DNA of 64,000 nt from Cylindrospermum sp. NIES-4074 (GCA_003994795.1 AP018269.1:5047677-5111676); one strand, 5' to 3'. Positions 1-7,988 are shown, numbered from the stretch's first letter. Translations and numbers: made by a program. Notes: generated by a model not told the origin, from the sequence alone.

Positions 1-911
1 ATTTAACTACTAGCATTAATCGCATGGCAGTAATTTTGGATAGATATATAGATGCTGTGCAACTAGATATGCCAGAAGATGAATATGCTAAGAAAATCTG
101 GCAACGATTAATCTTTTTAAGAAAAAATATTTTTGACAATCCTGAACAGACTATCTCACTCAGAGGGTTACGACCTAATATCAACGAACTATTCCAATTA
201 ATCAATACAAGTAGTAATTTGCACGAAGAATTTAAAAACGAATTTAAGGATAAAAATAGCGAAGCTTATCAAACGTTTGAATATTTCTGTAAAAAGCTTG
301 ACGATTTTAGTAAAAGATTGCCGCCATCTGTAGTTACTAATATGGCTATGTTAGCCGAGCGTGCTCAGAAAAAAGCTCAATCAACAGAAGAAGGCATTGA
401 GATATTAAAAAAAGAGATTGAAGAAACATTCGATAACTCAATGGAACGAGCCTCTGGTGTCTACAAACGCAATGCTAAAGGAGTGGCACTTTTAATTGGA
501 CTTGGCATTGCTGTTTTTGCTAATGCGGATGCATTTCATATCGTTAACAGATTGTCAAAAGATACAGGTATTCGTACTGCCATTGTTAGTAATGCTGGGC
601 AAATAGTGCAGAAGAACTCATTGGCAGATTTAGAAACTGTGAAAAAGCAAACTGATCAGATTTTGACAGAAGTTAATCTGCCGATTGGTTGGAATGATTT
701 TAACTTACAACAGCAATTTGGCTGGCAACCAAAGAAAAATAATGGTTTTGCCTTATGGAAAGTTGTAAAGGCAATTCCTGGCTGGATTTTGAGTGCTATT
801 GCTATTTCTATGGGTGCGCCTTTTTGGTTTGAATTACTGGGTAAAGTTGTGAATGTGCGGAATGCGGGTAAACCACCTGCAACTTCTGCCAAAAGTCAGG
901 CTGATAATTAG
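1..911 (+). CDS. Conserved membrane protein of unknown function, 5' partial
   Basis: The reading frame is open to the left edge of the window. An ATG lies at 24, but the in-frame codons before it read naturally into the protein, so the true start is probably outside. The visible part has a helical, charged first half (to about residue 150). It then has the segment SMERASGVYKRNAKG followed by a hydrophobic helix (about 152-172), and a second hydrophobic helix near 255-275. The tail is short and polar. The SMERxSGxYKRxA segment followed by a membrane helix is a pattern I recall from cyanobacterial membrane proteins without assigned function. No catalytic motif is visible. The gene is followed by GTGTGGGGA repeats and a MITE. 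It could be a complete 295-residue protein starting at 24, but I favour truncation by the window edge. Confidence 0.65.
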   Translation, partial: LTTSINRMAVILDRYIDAVQLDMPEDEYAKKIWQRLIFLRKNIFDNPEQTISLRGLRPNINELFQLINTSSNLHEEFKNEFKDKNSEAYQTFEYFCKKLDDFSKRLPPSVVTNMAMLAERAQKKAQSTEEGIEILKKEIEETFDNSMERASGVYKRNAKGVALLIGLGIAVFANADAFHIVNRLSKDTGIRTAIVSNAGQIVQKNSLADLETVKKQTDQILTEVNLPIGWNDFNLQQQFGWQPKKNNGFALWKVVKAIPGWILSAIAISMGAPFWFELLGKVVNVRNAGKPPATSAKSQADN

Positions 912-912
912 G

Positions 913-957
913 GTTGTGGGGAGTGTGGGGAGTGTGGGGAGTGTGGGGGGTGTGGGG
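913..957. repeat. GTGTGGGGA short tandem repeat
   Basis: About five near-perfect copies of a nine-base GTGTGGGGA unit follow the stop codon of the first gene. The same unit reappears at 1138-1150 on the far side of the MITE, so the MITE seems to have landed inside the array. Equivalent arrays, on either strand, occur near 17025, 21965, 23095 and 57750. Confidence 0.85.
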
Positions 958-959
958 AC

Positions 960-1137
960 AATACGGTTCGGATAAGATCCCCCCGCCTGTGGCGACCCCC
1001 TTAAAAAGGGGGTAAAAGAGAGTTTAAAGCCCCCCTTTTTAAGGGGAGCCAGTTGCGTGGGCGGGTTTCCCGACTTGAGCAAACTGGCGTGGGTTGGGGG
1101 GATCTTCGATAGATTCAAACGTTAACCGAACCGTATT
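960..1137. mobile_element. MITE-like element with 12-bp perfect terminal inverted repeats
   Basis: The element begins with AATACGGTTCGG and ends with its exact reverse complement CCGAACCGTATT (1126-1137). It is 178 bp long and has no coding capacity. Inside are paired C-rich and G-rich blocks (CCCCCTTAAAAAGGGGG type) that would fold into long hairpins. Both flanks carry the GTGTGGGGA repeat. With the repeats at 913-957 and C-rich sequence near 1180-1215, it fills the gap to the recombinase gene. Confidence 0.7.
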
Positions 1138-1252
1138 GGGTGTGGGGAGTGAGAGATATTAAATATTATTCTTCTGCTTCCCCATCTCCCCACTCTCCCC
1201 ACTCTTCCCCCTCTCCCCTGCTTACCTGCATCATGACTAAAGGATGTATCTG

Positions 1253-2545
1253 CTAAAAAATGAAAATAACTGCCAATTTCCACTCTTGATCTTGGCGAAT
1301 AATTTCAATTTGCCGAATGAATTCGCGAAAGTAAAATCGTCTTTCCGCTTCTGATAAGTCTAACCAAAATTGGGGAATAGAAACAGCTTGGGCGACAGAA
1401 CGCAAGTTTACAGGGGGGAGGGTGGCTAGCTTTGCTTGGAGTGCTGAAATTTCTGTGCGGAGTTTGTAAGCCCTTAATTTTGCTGTTTCCTCATCCAAAA
1501 TTCCAGTTTCCGTTAAAGCGGGTAATTGTTGGAGTATTTGTTGTTGACGAGCGATCGCATCCCCTAAACTATTTTTAATGGCATCTAACTGGGGAAAGTC
1601 CATCCCAGCAACCGCTAGAGGTAAGTCACGACACACCACTTCGATAGTTTGTTGCAAAACTTCCTGGTAAGGAATAGCACGACATTTTGGACTGCGGGAA
1701 CAGCTATGAGGACGTAAATAAAGATACTCTTTTTCTTGGTGGCGTTTAGTAACACGGGTGACAATCATATGAGACTGACACTCACCACAAATCACCAACC
1801 CAGCTAGAGAACGGGGCGCACTAGCACTCCGAGATGGTAAGCGACTGTTTCGGCGCAAAAGTCGGTCAATTTGGGCAGCTTCTTCTCTAGAAATTATAGG
1901 AATATGAGTATCAGAGATAATTTCCCCATGCTGATAAGCTGTGTCGCCGCGATAAACTGGATTTGTTAGCCAGCGTCGTCCTGTGGTGACAGAGATGCGC
2001 TTATTATATTTTTTCGCTAAGTAACGAACTGCGCCCCGCAGAGAAGCGTAGAGTAAAAAGTATTCAAAAAAATCCTTGACTACAGGTGAAGTGCTGCGAT
2101 CAATAATATATTTACCTTTACCTCTGCGATAGCCATAAGGTGCTTTACCTGGTGGGGGTGCAGCATCTAAACGACTGCGGGCGTGTCCTTGGCGGATGCG
2201 GCGACTGCGTTGTTGACGTTGGATTTGGTGTAATAAATTCAGTAATTCGCTACGGAGATGGGAGTTTTCTGAAGTGTAGGGTTGTTCGGTGACAATTACC
2301 ATTACCCCCATTGCTTCTAGTTGATTGAGGCGATCGCTAACTTCTTCTAAAGTATCCCCCAATTCTTCCAAGCGGCGCATGAGTAAATAAACGCTTGTTT
2401 GTGTTTCGCAGTCGGTGAATAATTGTTGTAATTGCGATCGCTTTCCTAAATCTTGATAAATTCCATCCACCTCCCATCCCCAATTATCTTGATCGGGAAC
2501 CGCTTCTAGTAAAGGATCGGTGTAGGTGTAAGCAAAAATTTTCAT
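1253..2545 (-). CDS. Large serine recombinase (XisF-like), catalytic domain degenerate
   Basis: Protein of 430 residues with the layout of a large serine recombinase. An N-terminal resolvase-like fold (about 1-95) is followed by a recombinase domain (APYGYRRGKGKY, about 135-145, then RRWLTNPVYRGD). A zinc-ribbon region follows (CGEC about 250, then CSRSPKC), and then a coiled coil (about 320-375). In heterocystous cyanobacteria such enzymes excise developmental elements (XisF and the fdxN element). The N-terminus reads AYTYTDPLL where active relatives have YxRVSxxxQ with the nucleophilic serine. RRLEELGD stands where LDRLGR carries the catalytic arginines. The other landmarks (IYQDLG...LQQLF) are kept. 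By sequence it therefore looks inactive or very divergent. No xisH or xisI is visible nearby. It is followed upstream, 6 bp away and on the same strand, by the YgiT-type gene. Confidence 0.8.
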   Translation of the reverse strand: MKIFAYTYTDPLLEAVPDQDNWGWEVDGIYQDLGKRSQLQQLFTDCETQTSVYLLMRRLEELGDTLEEVSDRLNQLEAMGVMVIVTEQPYTSENSHLRSELLNLLHQIQRQQRSRRIRQGHARSRLDAAPPPGKAPYGYRRGKGKYIIDRSTSPVVKDFFEYFLLYASLRGAVRYLAKKYNKRISVTTGRRWLTNPVYRGDTAYQHGEIISDTHIPIISREEAAQIDRLLRRNSRLPSRSASAPRSLAGLVICGECQSHMIVTRVTKRHQEKEYLYLRPHSCSRSPKCRAIPYQEVLQQTIEVVCRDLPLAVAGMDFPQLDAIKNSLGDAIARQQQILQQLPALTETGILDEETAKLRAYKLRTEISALQAKLATLPPVNLRSVAQAVSIPQFWLDLSEAERRFYFREFIRQIEIIRQDQEWKLAVIFIF

Positions 2546-2551
2546 TAGTCA

Positions 2552-2797
2552 TTATGCTGATTCCAGATGAGTTACCGGAATTTGCTCGGTTCTCTCAGGC
2601 AATTTTGCTCCTGTCGCCACAGCATGAACAGTATGGAGAATATCGGCGGAATAATATCGATTACCGCAGTTATCACATACACCAATCGTCACATCTTCAA
2701 GAATAACAAATCCATTCTTATGCTTAAATGCTTCGCGCTTGACGGTGCGGGGTTGAACGGTTCCTTCACAATACTCGCATCTGTATTTGTACATCAT
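2552..2797 (-). CDS. YgiT-type zinc finger protein (MqsA-like antitoxin family), orphan
   Basis: Small 81-residue protein with two CxxC pairs: CEYC near residues 8-11 and CDNC near 41-44. Between them is a beta-rich stretch (VTIGVCDNCGNRYYSADI) typical of YgiT-type zinc fingers. In this family the protein is usually the antitoxin, or the zinc-binding half of one, next to a small DUF4258 or MqsR-like toxin. No toxin gene is present: the 92 bp between this gene and the VOC gene hold only a generic CGCAGAGGCGCAGAGG repeat. It may be co-transcribed with the recombinase gene, whose start lies 6 bp downstream of its stop. The family call is good; the role as an antitoxin is inferred. Confidence 0.8.
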   Translation of the reverse strand: MMYKYRCEYCEGTVQPRTVKREAFKHKNGFVILEDVTIGVCDNCGNRYYSADILHTVHAVATGAKLPERTEQIPVTHLESA

Positions 2798-2889
2798 AAT
2801 TAGTTATTGAGCTTCAGTGACTTCGTAAAGGTGATCTTTTTTAACGAACCGCAGAGGCGCAGAGGACGCAGAGAGAAGAAACAAAAAAT

Positions 2890-3249
2890 TTATTGCTGAC
2901 TCAATTCAATAATATTCCCATCTGGATCTTGAGTGAAGATGGCGGCGCGTCCAGAAGCGCTGGCTTGAATGGGATAATTTTGATTGAGTAACTCTTGCTT
3001 GGCGTTGTCTAAGTCAACGACAGAGAAAGCGATGTGAGGGTTACGTCCCCATTTTTCGTTTTGGTTTTCTGTGGGAACAGTTGATGCAACTATGAGGTGA
3101 AGTTGAGAGTCGCCGACTTGATACCATGCACCGGGGTATTTGAGAGTTCTGTCAATTTTGGATAATCCTAATACTGTGCCATAAAAATGTTCGGAGCGTT
3201 CTAAGTCGGTGACGAGGATAGCGGTGTGGAGACTTTGAGTAATTTGCAT
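2890..3249 (-). CDS. VOC superfamily (glyoxalase/bleomycin resistance-like) protein
   Basis: About 119 residues, the size of a single VOC domain. It has the family landmarks: AILVTDLERSEHFYGTVLGLSK at the N-terminus (about 8-30), then a beta-rich middle, and the end motif TQDPDGNIIEL (about 106-116), which supplies a metal-binding glutamate in many members. A longer start at 3267 would add six residues; I prefer the ATG at 3249 because relatives start at about MQITQ. No substrate can be named. It stands alone; nothing next to it suggests a pathway. Confidence 0.85.
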   Translation of the reverse strand: MQITQSLHTAILVTDLERSEHFYGTVLGLSKIDRTLKYPGAWYQVGDSQLHLIVASTVPTENQNEKWGRNPHIAFSVVDLDNAKQELLNQNYPIQASASGRAAIFTQDPDGNIIELSQQ

Positions 3250-3335
3250 TGTGGGTAAAAGGCGCATTTATTTAAATTTTCACCTATTTAGCCGAAGCAC
3301 GATAATGGCTTATGACTAAAAAATGAGGATAAATT

Positions 3336-3797
3336 ATGGATGTTCAGTTAGAAACCGCTGAAATCGCCGCGATGCGGGAATTGATGCGAGATTACGCCCC
3401 CGCACTACAGGCGATGGATACACTAGAAAAGCGCAATGGCGATATAGAAGGCGCTTTTGAGGATTTATGGGTAGAGAAAAATGGGCAACCGTTGATGAAG
3501 GAAGGTAAATCTCTCTGGAAAGTGACGCTAAACGCACTACGTCAGGAACTCTGTGGTGATGAGGGTTTTCGTGGTCAACTCAAAGAATACACCAAAAATC
3601 CGGGGAGTGCGCCATTGCTGACAGGGGTGATAGTTTCCCTTGTAAGTCTGGCTGCGGCTAATGGTTTACCACTTGATCCAGCGATCGCAACTGTTATTGT
3701 TTTATATGTCCTCAAAATCGGCCTAAATATATTTTGCGACTACACCGAACCCCCAGCCGGTAACGCTGGAACCCTCCCACCAGCACCAGACAATTAA
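3336..3797 (+). CDS. Small two-helix membrane protein, tail-to-tail with the CHAT-STAND gene
   Basis: 153 residues. The first 95 are soluble and helical, with acidic and basic residues. Then comes a hydrophobic hairpin: LLTGVIVSLVSLAAANGLPL (about 92-111) and IATVIVLYVLKIGLNIFC (about 114-131). The tail is short and proline-rich (EPPAGNAGTLPPAPDN). No catalytic motif is visible. I recall similar small proteins beside CHAT or TPR genes in cyanobacteria, but this is memory, not a search. It converges on the CHAT-STAND gene, whose stop lies 170 bp away across a palindromic repeat. A membrane-inserting effector or protease substrate is possible but speculative. Start ATG at 3336; no strong ribosome site. 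Confidence 0.75.
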   Translation: MDVQLETAEIAAMRELMRDYAPALQAMDTLEKRNGDIEGAFEDLWVEKNGQPLMKEGKSLWKVTLNALRQELCGDEGFRGQLKEYTKNPGSAPLLTGVIVSLVSLAAANGLPLDPAIATVIVLYVLKIGLNIFCDYTEPPAGNAGTLPPAPDN

Positions 3798-3828
3798 CAT
3801 CGCCACACCACCAGAACAAAACCTACCG

Positions 3829-3907
3829 TAGAACAGGCGTCTCGCCTGTTCGGGGGCAGGCGAGACGCCCGCCCTACGAGATAATTGATTTTGTGGATTA
3901 CTCTTAA
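3829..3907. repeat. Dispersed palindromic repeat, copy A
   Basis: A strong inverted repeat built on AGGCGTCTCGCCTG and GGCGAGACGCCCGCC, followed by an AT-rich tail ending GTGGATTACTCT. A near-identical copy, tail included, lies in the opposite orientation at 47312-47393. It sits between the convergent small membrane protein and CHAT-STAND genes and could act as a bidirectional transcript end. Confidence 0.75.
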
Positions 3908-3967
3908 TTTGAAAAAGGATGCGGCTTAATACCAACCTTTGGGCTTTAAAAATTTATCACTTTCCCA

Positions 3968-6900
3968 TTACTCTGGTAATCTCTCTAACGCCTGTCGCGT
4001 AATCCCCGCGCTATATTCATCCTTATATTCAACAAATATCTCCAACGCTTTCTGCAAATTAACCCTCGCTTCTGTATAGTCTTCCTGTGCTTCTGCAAGC
4101 AGTCCTAATCGTCCGTAAGTGCTAGCTTGGGAATAGATATCTCTACATTCGATGTTGATAGCCAAAGCTTGTTGATAATTGCGCCGCGCTTCCTCATATT
4201 CCCGCGATTCTTGGGCTACTATTCCCAAATTGTGGTAGGTTTTAGCTTGGGAATAGATATCTCTACATTCGATTTTGAGAGCCAAAGCGAGTTGATAATT
4301 GCGCCGCGCTTCCTCATATTCCCGCAATTCTACGGCTACTGTTCCCAACTGGTGGTAGGTGCTAGCTTGAGAATAGCGATCGCCAAATTCGATTTTGAGA
4401 GCCAAAGCGAGTTGATAATTGCGCCGCGCTTCCTCATATTCCTGCAATTCTTGGGCTACTCTTCCCAACTGGTGGTAGGTGCTTGCTTGGGAATAGATAT
4501 CTCTACATTCGATTTTGAGAGCCAAAGCGAGTTGATAATTGCGCCGCGCTTCCTCATATTCTCGCAATTCCTGGGCAACTATTCCTAAATTGTGGTACGT
4601 GTCAGCTTGGGACAAGTGATCGCCAAATTCGATTTTGAGAGCCAAAGCGAGTTGATAATTGCGCCACGCTTCCTCATATTCCTGCAATTCTTGGGCTATT
4701 ACTCCCAAATTGTGGTAGTCGTTTGCAAACAATGACTGTATCTGGTTTTCTGATACACCGTTGAGTTTTTGAGTTAATTCAATATTTTTTTGATATAACT
4801 TTCTTGCTTGCTGGTAATCTTTAGTTTTTAGATACCAGTTAGCTAGTCTATCAAGCGCCATGATAATGTCTAAAGCAATTTCACCGATCCTCACTTCATC
4901 AGGATAAGACTCTTGCGCCTTACAGACAAACTCTGATAATTTCAAGCCACTTTGAATATCATTATTTAAGGTAAAGTATTCAGATAAACAAAAGAATATA
5001 TAAATATTTTCTTGCTTTTCTAAACAAATTTGCAGCCCATTATAAAGATTTTCATATTCCAGCTTACAGAAGAATATACCCCATTGCCGCTCTTGAGCAT
5101 CCTTAGATTGCATCAACTGATAGTAGTAATTTGCCAAACCTATATAATGGTTTTTAAATCCTTCTTGCAAAGCCTCACGAGTCGCAGCATCAACAGTTAC
5201 TAACTTACTCTTCAAAAAGTAAGGAAAAACTGGCTGAATCCTCAACAATGGCGACTCTTGCCCCCCTCCCCGCTTCGGGGATGGGCTGGGGGAGAGGTTA
5301 ATCGGTGACAACAAACCCCAGTTAATCGCGTCTTGAACTGCATCATCAAACTTCTCGAATTGAGAATCTCTAAAAGGCTCTAACTTTTGCAATTGCTTAA
5401 TATAATTAGGTATAGAACCACGAAATATAAACCCACTAAAAGGAGCCAAACACAATAGTAACTTTTGCGCTTCTTCCGACAAATTACTATGAGAATATTC
5501 CACACATTTTAAAATACTCTTCGTCTTATCCTCGCTTACCACATCCAAATTCACATCCGCCCCTTGCAACCCCTGCAAAATCTCCTGCGGTGATTGCTTT
5601 GGCAAATTCCCTAACACAACTTCCATCGCCAAAGGATAACCAGCTAACAAATTCATCAACTTCTGAAAATCTGCATCTTGGCGAATTACATTAATTTTAT
5701 GTGCAGGTAAATTCCGTTCTAAAATCTTATCCGCCAACTCAGAACGCGCTTCTCTATCTAAACCTTGCAACTCATAAATATTGTATTTAAACGTCGTCGC
5801 TTGCAACCACTCCTCACGACTGCGAGAACCCAACACCACCCGTGTTTTACCACCAACCAACCGCCCAATAAAATCGCGGATTTGATTACGTTCTGCTTCT
5901 GGCAAAGTATTTTGAATTGCTAATTGTTGCCCTGTAACTGATTCTAAATTATCCAAAATCAAAGCGTAAGATTCAGCCCGCAGTTTTGCAACTAATTTCT
6001 GTACCTGCGCTGCTTGACTCATGGCTTGAAAACTTGCCTGTTCAAAACGGCTATATACCTGAGTCCCAATATCAAACAAAATTTGTGTCAGCGTCCACGC
6101 CTTTAAGTCATAACCAAAATAGAAAACATTTTTAACAAAGTTCGTTCTCTGCCACCATTCCCGTAGATAATTTAACAGAGTAGTTTTACCCGTTCCCCCC
6201 ATTCCCTGCAACAGCAAAATATTGTGTCTTAGCAAAGCTTTCTCAATTTTGAGAATCTCCAAATCCCGTCCCACAAAACCATATTCCGGCAACGTGAAGC
6301 GATACTGACTACCGAAACTTTCCCAATATTTCTCTTCTTCTTCTGGTGTAAATGTCCGTAAATTAAACTGCACCGCCTGATTAGAATAAACCACAGGCAA
6401 AAGCCAATCTTCTAAATTAATAAACTTGTTAGAATAAGCTTTGCGTTCTTTATCATTAAACAATTCCCGCCGCCCCAACCTTATCGCCTCAGAGATGGGT
6501 TTGTGATCAAACAAATGTTTATAAAGCTGTTCCATCATCAACTTAGCCGCCGACACGGTGACAGAATATCCCATCGCCACAACCATCTGCATTCCCGCAG
6601 TCATCAACCGACTTCCCAAACTCGTCTCTCTGACCTCTCCCCCAACCCCTCCCCGATGCGGGGAGGGGAGTTCTTCTTCTCCCCCTTCCCTAGCAGGGAA
6701 GGGGGCTGGGGGGTTAGGTTTCACCTGTTTCCCCGACTGACAAGCATTGAGAATACAAACCGGAATACCCTTACCCGTCAACAAACCGGCTAACTCTGAA
6801 GCTTCCACCAAATCAACTTTCCCCTGAGTCTCCCCCTCAAAGCAGACAAACGCCTTTACGCCCTCAAACTTCTGCAAATCTTCCCGCCCATAACGCCCTT

Positions 6901-7627
6901 TATAAAAATAACGATTTGCTTGACTGGGTTTCTCCACCTGTTCATAACTCATCAGCGCCCCGTGCATATCCAGATGAATTACGTGATAAAAACCTGCGCC
7001 TTTTTCTTCCAAATGCCTAGATAAAGCTTCATAAGTTCCCGGACGCAGCAATTCCACATTTACCCGCAACTGGCCATTTTCTATCACCTCCATCATCGGG
7101 CGAGAAATTGTCCGATAACCCACGTCTTTTTCTTCATCAGGACGCGCTACCACTATCAGCAGATTTATCAGTGCTGATGGTTGCACATTTGCAGACACAG
7201 GCGCAGGTTTGATACTCTTCCGCACCATTACACAGTCTACTGCTAGGGGTCGGGTTAAGTCTGGGTCATGTAGCGCTTCCCAGTGCAATGCTTGAAATTC
7301 TGGAGTTTTACCAACAATTTCTATTTGTACCTGACTGAGATTTCCCCGCAGTTGTTGATATTGTCCGTAAGCGTTGAAATCTTTCTTGAAAACTTGCTCA
7401 AACAGCCTTTCCCCGTAGGTTTTGACGCTGGCTGCTGCCCTTTCTGCTTTGACTGTATTCAGCATTGGATGAACCAGCCAGTCTTCAAAATACCACTCTA
7501 ATTGTTTTTCTTCCTGGGAGGTGAAGGGGTCAGTAATTGTAATTGCGTATTCTCCGCTGTCAAATTGCAAAACTGCCTCAAACCCGTTCTCTGTTTGCCG
7601 TTCTTCCCGAATTTTGATAACTGGCAC
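3968..7627 (-). CDS. CHAT protease - STAND NTPase - TPR protein
   Basis: 1219 residues. The N-terminal CHAT (caspase-like) protease domain has a catalytic His in LDMHG (about 221) and Cys in LNACQSG (about 294). A STAND/NB-ARC NTPase follows: Walker A GMGGTGKTT (about 477), Walker B LILDNLE (about 557), an arginine-sensor-like GSRSREEW, and GYPLAM. The C-terminus is TPR (about 960-1209): six 40-residue units, five almost identical in DNA and protein. By analogy with NLR-like proteins, TPRs sense, the NTPase oligomerises, and the CHAT domain cleaves a target; this is inferred. Two low-complexity inserts, about residues 303-333 just after the catalytic Cys and about 776-790, are translated genomic repeats. 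Start is GTG with GAGGAG nine bases upstream. The region upstream is a 21-bp repeat array. Confidence 0.9.
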   Translation of the reverse strand: MPVIKIREERQTENGFEAVLQFDSGEYAITITDPFTSQEEKQLEWYFEDWLVHPMLNTVKAERAAASVKTYGERLFEQVFKKDFNAYGQYQQLRGNLSQVQIEIVGKTPEFQALHWEALHDPDLTRPLAVDCVMVRKSIKPAPVSANVQPSALINLLIVVARPDEEKDVGYRTISRPMMEVIENGQLRVNVELLRPGTYEALSRHLEEKGAGFYHVIHLDMHGALMSYEQVEKPSQANRYFYKGRYGREDLQKFEGVKAFVCFEGETQGKVDLVEASELAGLLTGKGIPVCILNACQSGKQVKPNPPAPFPAREGGEEELPSPHRGGVGGEVRETSLGSRLMTAGMQMVVAMGYSVTVSAAKLMMEQLYKHLFDHKPISEAIRLGRRELFNDKERKAYSNKFINLEDWLLPVVYSNQAVQFNLRTFTPEEEEKYWESFGSQYRFTLPEYGFVGRDLEILKIEKALLRHNILLLQGMGGTGKTTLLNYLREWWQRTNFVKNVFYFGYDLKAWTLTQILFDIGTQVYSRFEQASFQAMSQAAQVQKLVAKLRAESYALILDNLESVTGQQLAIQNTLPEAERNQIRDFIGRLVGGKTRVVLGSRSREEWLQATTFKYNIYELQGLDREARSELADKILERNLPAHKINVIRQDADFQKLMNLLAGYPLAMEVVLGNLPKQSPQEILQGLQGADVNLDVVSEDKTKSILKCVEYSHSNLSEEAQKLLLCLAPFSGFIFRGSIPNYIKQLQKLEPFRDSQFEKFDDAVQDAINWGLLSPINLSPSPSPKRGGGQESPLLRIQPVFPYFLKSKLVTVDAATREALQEGFKNHYIGLANYYYQLMQSKDAQERQWGIFFCKLEYENLYNGLQICLEKQENIYIFFCLSEYFTLNNDIQSGLKLSEFVCKAQESYPDEVRIGEIALDIIMALDRLANWYLKTKDYQQARKLYQKNIELTQKLNGVSENQIQSLFANDYHNLGVIAQELQEYEEAWRNYQLALALKIEFGDHLSQADTYHNLGIVAQELREYEEARRNYQLALALKIECRDIYSQASTYHQLGRVAQELQEYEEARRNYQLALALKIEFGDRYSQASTYHQLGTVAVELREYEEARRNYQLALALKIECRDIYSQAKTYHNLGIVAQESREYEEARRNYQQALAINIECRDIYSQASTYGRLGLLAEAQEDYTEARVNLQKALEIFVEYKDEYSAGITRQALERLPE
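4115..4720. repeat. 120-bp tandem repeats encoding identical TPR units
   Basis: Five consecutive 120-bp units within the CHAT-STAND gene differ at few bases. Each contains TTGATAATTGCGCCGCGCTT, or a one-base variant. Each unit encodes one TPR (EYEEARRNYQLALALKIE). Such DNA-level identity points to recent amplification or gene conversion of the sensor region, and copy number is likely to vary between strains. Confidence 0.9.
6640..6722. repeat. Dispersed C/G-rich repeat inserted in frame in the CHAT domain
   Basis: The stretch contains CCCCAACCCCTCCCCGATGC and its paired G-rich arm, then CCCTAGCAGGGAAGGGGG. This is a hairpin repeat of the kind found in cyanobacterial intergenic DNA. Here it is translated as a Pro/Gly/Glu-rich loop immediately after the catalytic Cys segment. 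A related block (CCCGCTTCGGGGATGGGCTG, around 5261-5300) is translated inside the region after the NTPase. Confidence 0.75.
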
Positions 7628-7700
7628 GGGGTTTACTCCTCAAGGTACTTAAGATTACATGGTAGCCCTGTGCAGTTGAGATGGCAATATTTAAGTAATT

Positions 7701-7931
7701 CGAGATCAGAACTCGGAACTCCGAGATCAGAACTCGGAACTCCGAGATCAGAACTCGGAACTCCGAGATCAGAACACGAAACTCCGAGATCAGAACACGA
7801 AACTCCGAGATCAGAACACGGAACTCCGAGATCAGAACACGAAACTTCGAGATCAGAACACGAAACTCCGAGATCAGAACACGAAACTTCGAGATCAGAA
7901 CACGAAACTCCGAGATCAGAACTCGGAACTT
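7701..7931. repeat. Array of eleven 21-bp hairpin repeats upstream of the CHAT-STAND gene
   Basis: Eleven units with exact 21-bp spacing, starting at 7701, 7722 and so on to 7911. Each begins CGAGATCAGAAC and ends in CTCGGAACTC or CACGAAACTC. The CTCGGA-AC-TCCGAG combination makes each boundary self-complementary. Because 21 is a multiple of three, open frames of seven-residue repeats run through on both strands, but they look like by-products. The array ends 74 bp before the GTG of the CHAT-STAND gene, so it lies in its promoter or leader. Confidence 0.9.
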
Positions 7932-7988
7932 TCACCCCTAAAGCTGGAAATATATCTTTCAGCGTTGTGAATTAGCCCCATAACCCGC

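Noticed and set aside
2798-2889. Toxin remnant before the YgiT-type gene (minus-strand frame ending DHLYEVTEAQ)
   Set aside because: Only about 12 residues, joined to a generic repeat; too short to support.
4127-4588. Plus-strand open frame opposite the TPR region
   Set aside because: It mirrors the 120-bp TPR repeats on the other strand.
7701-7931. CRISPR array
   Set aside because: Units are contiguous with no spacers, and no cas genes are near.
7633-7935. Open frames of seven-residue repeats on both strands across the 21-bp array
   Set aside because: Any 21-bp array without stops gives this; no ribosome site, and codon use follows the repeat.
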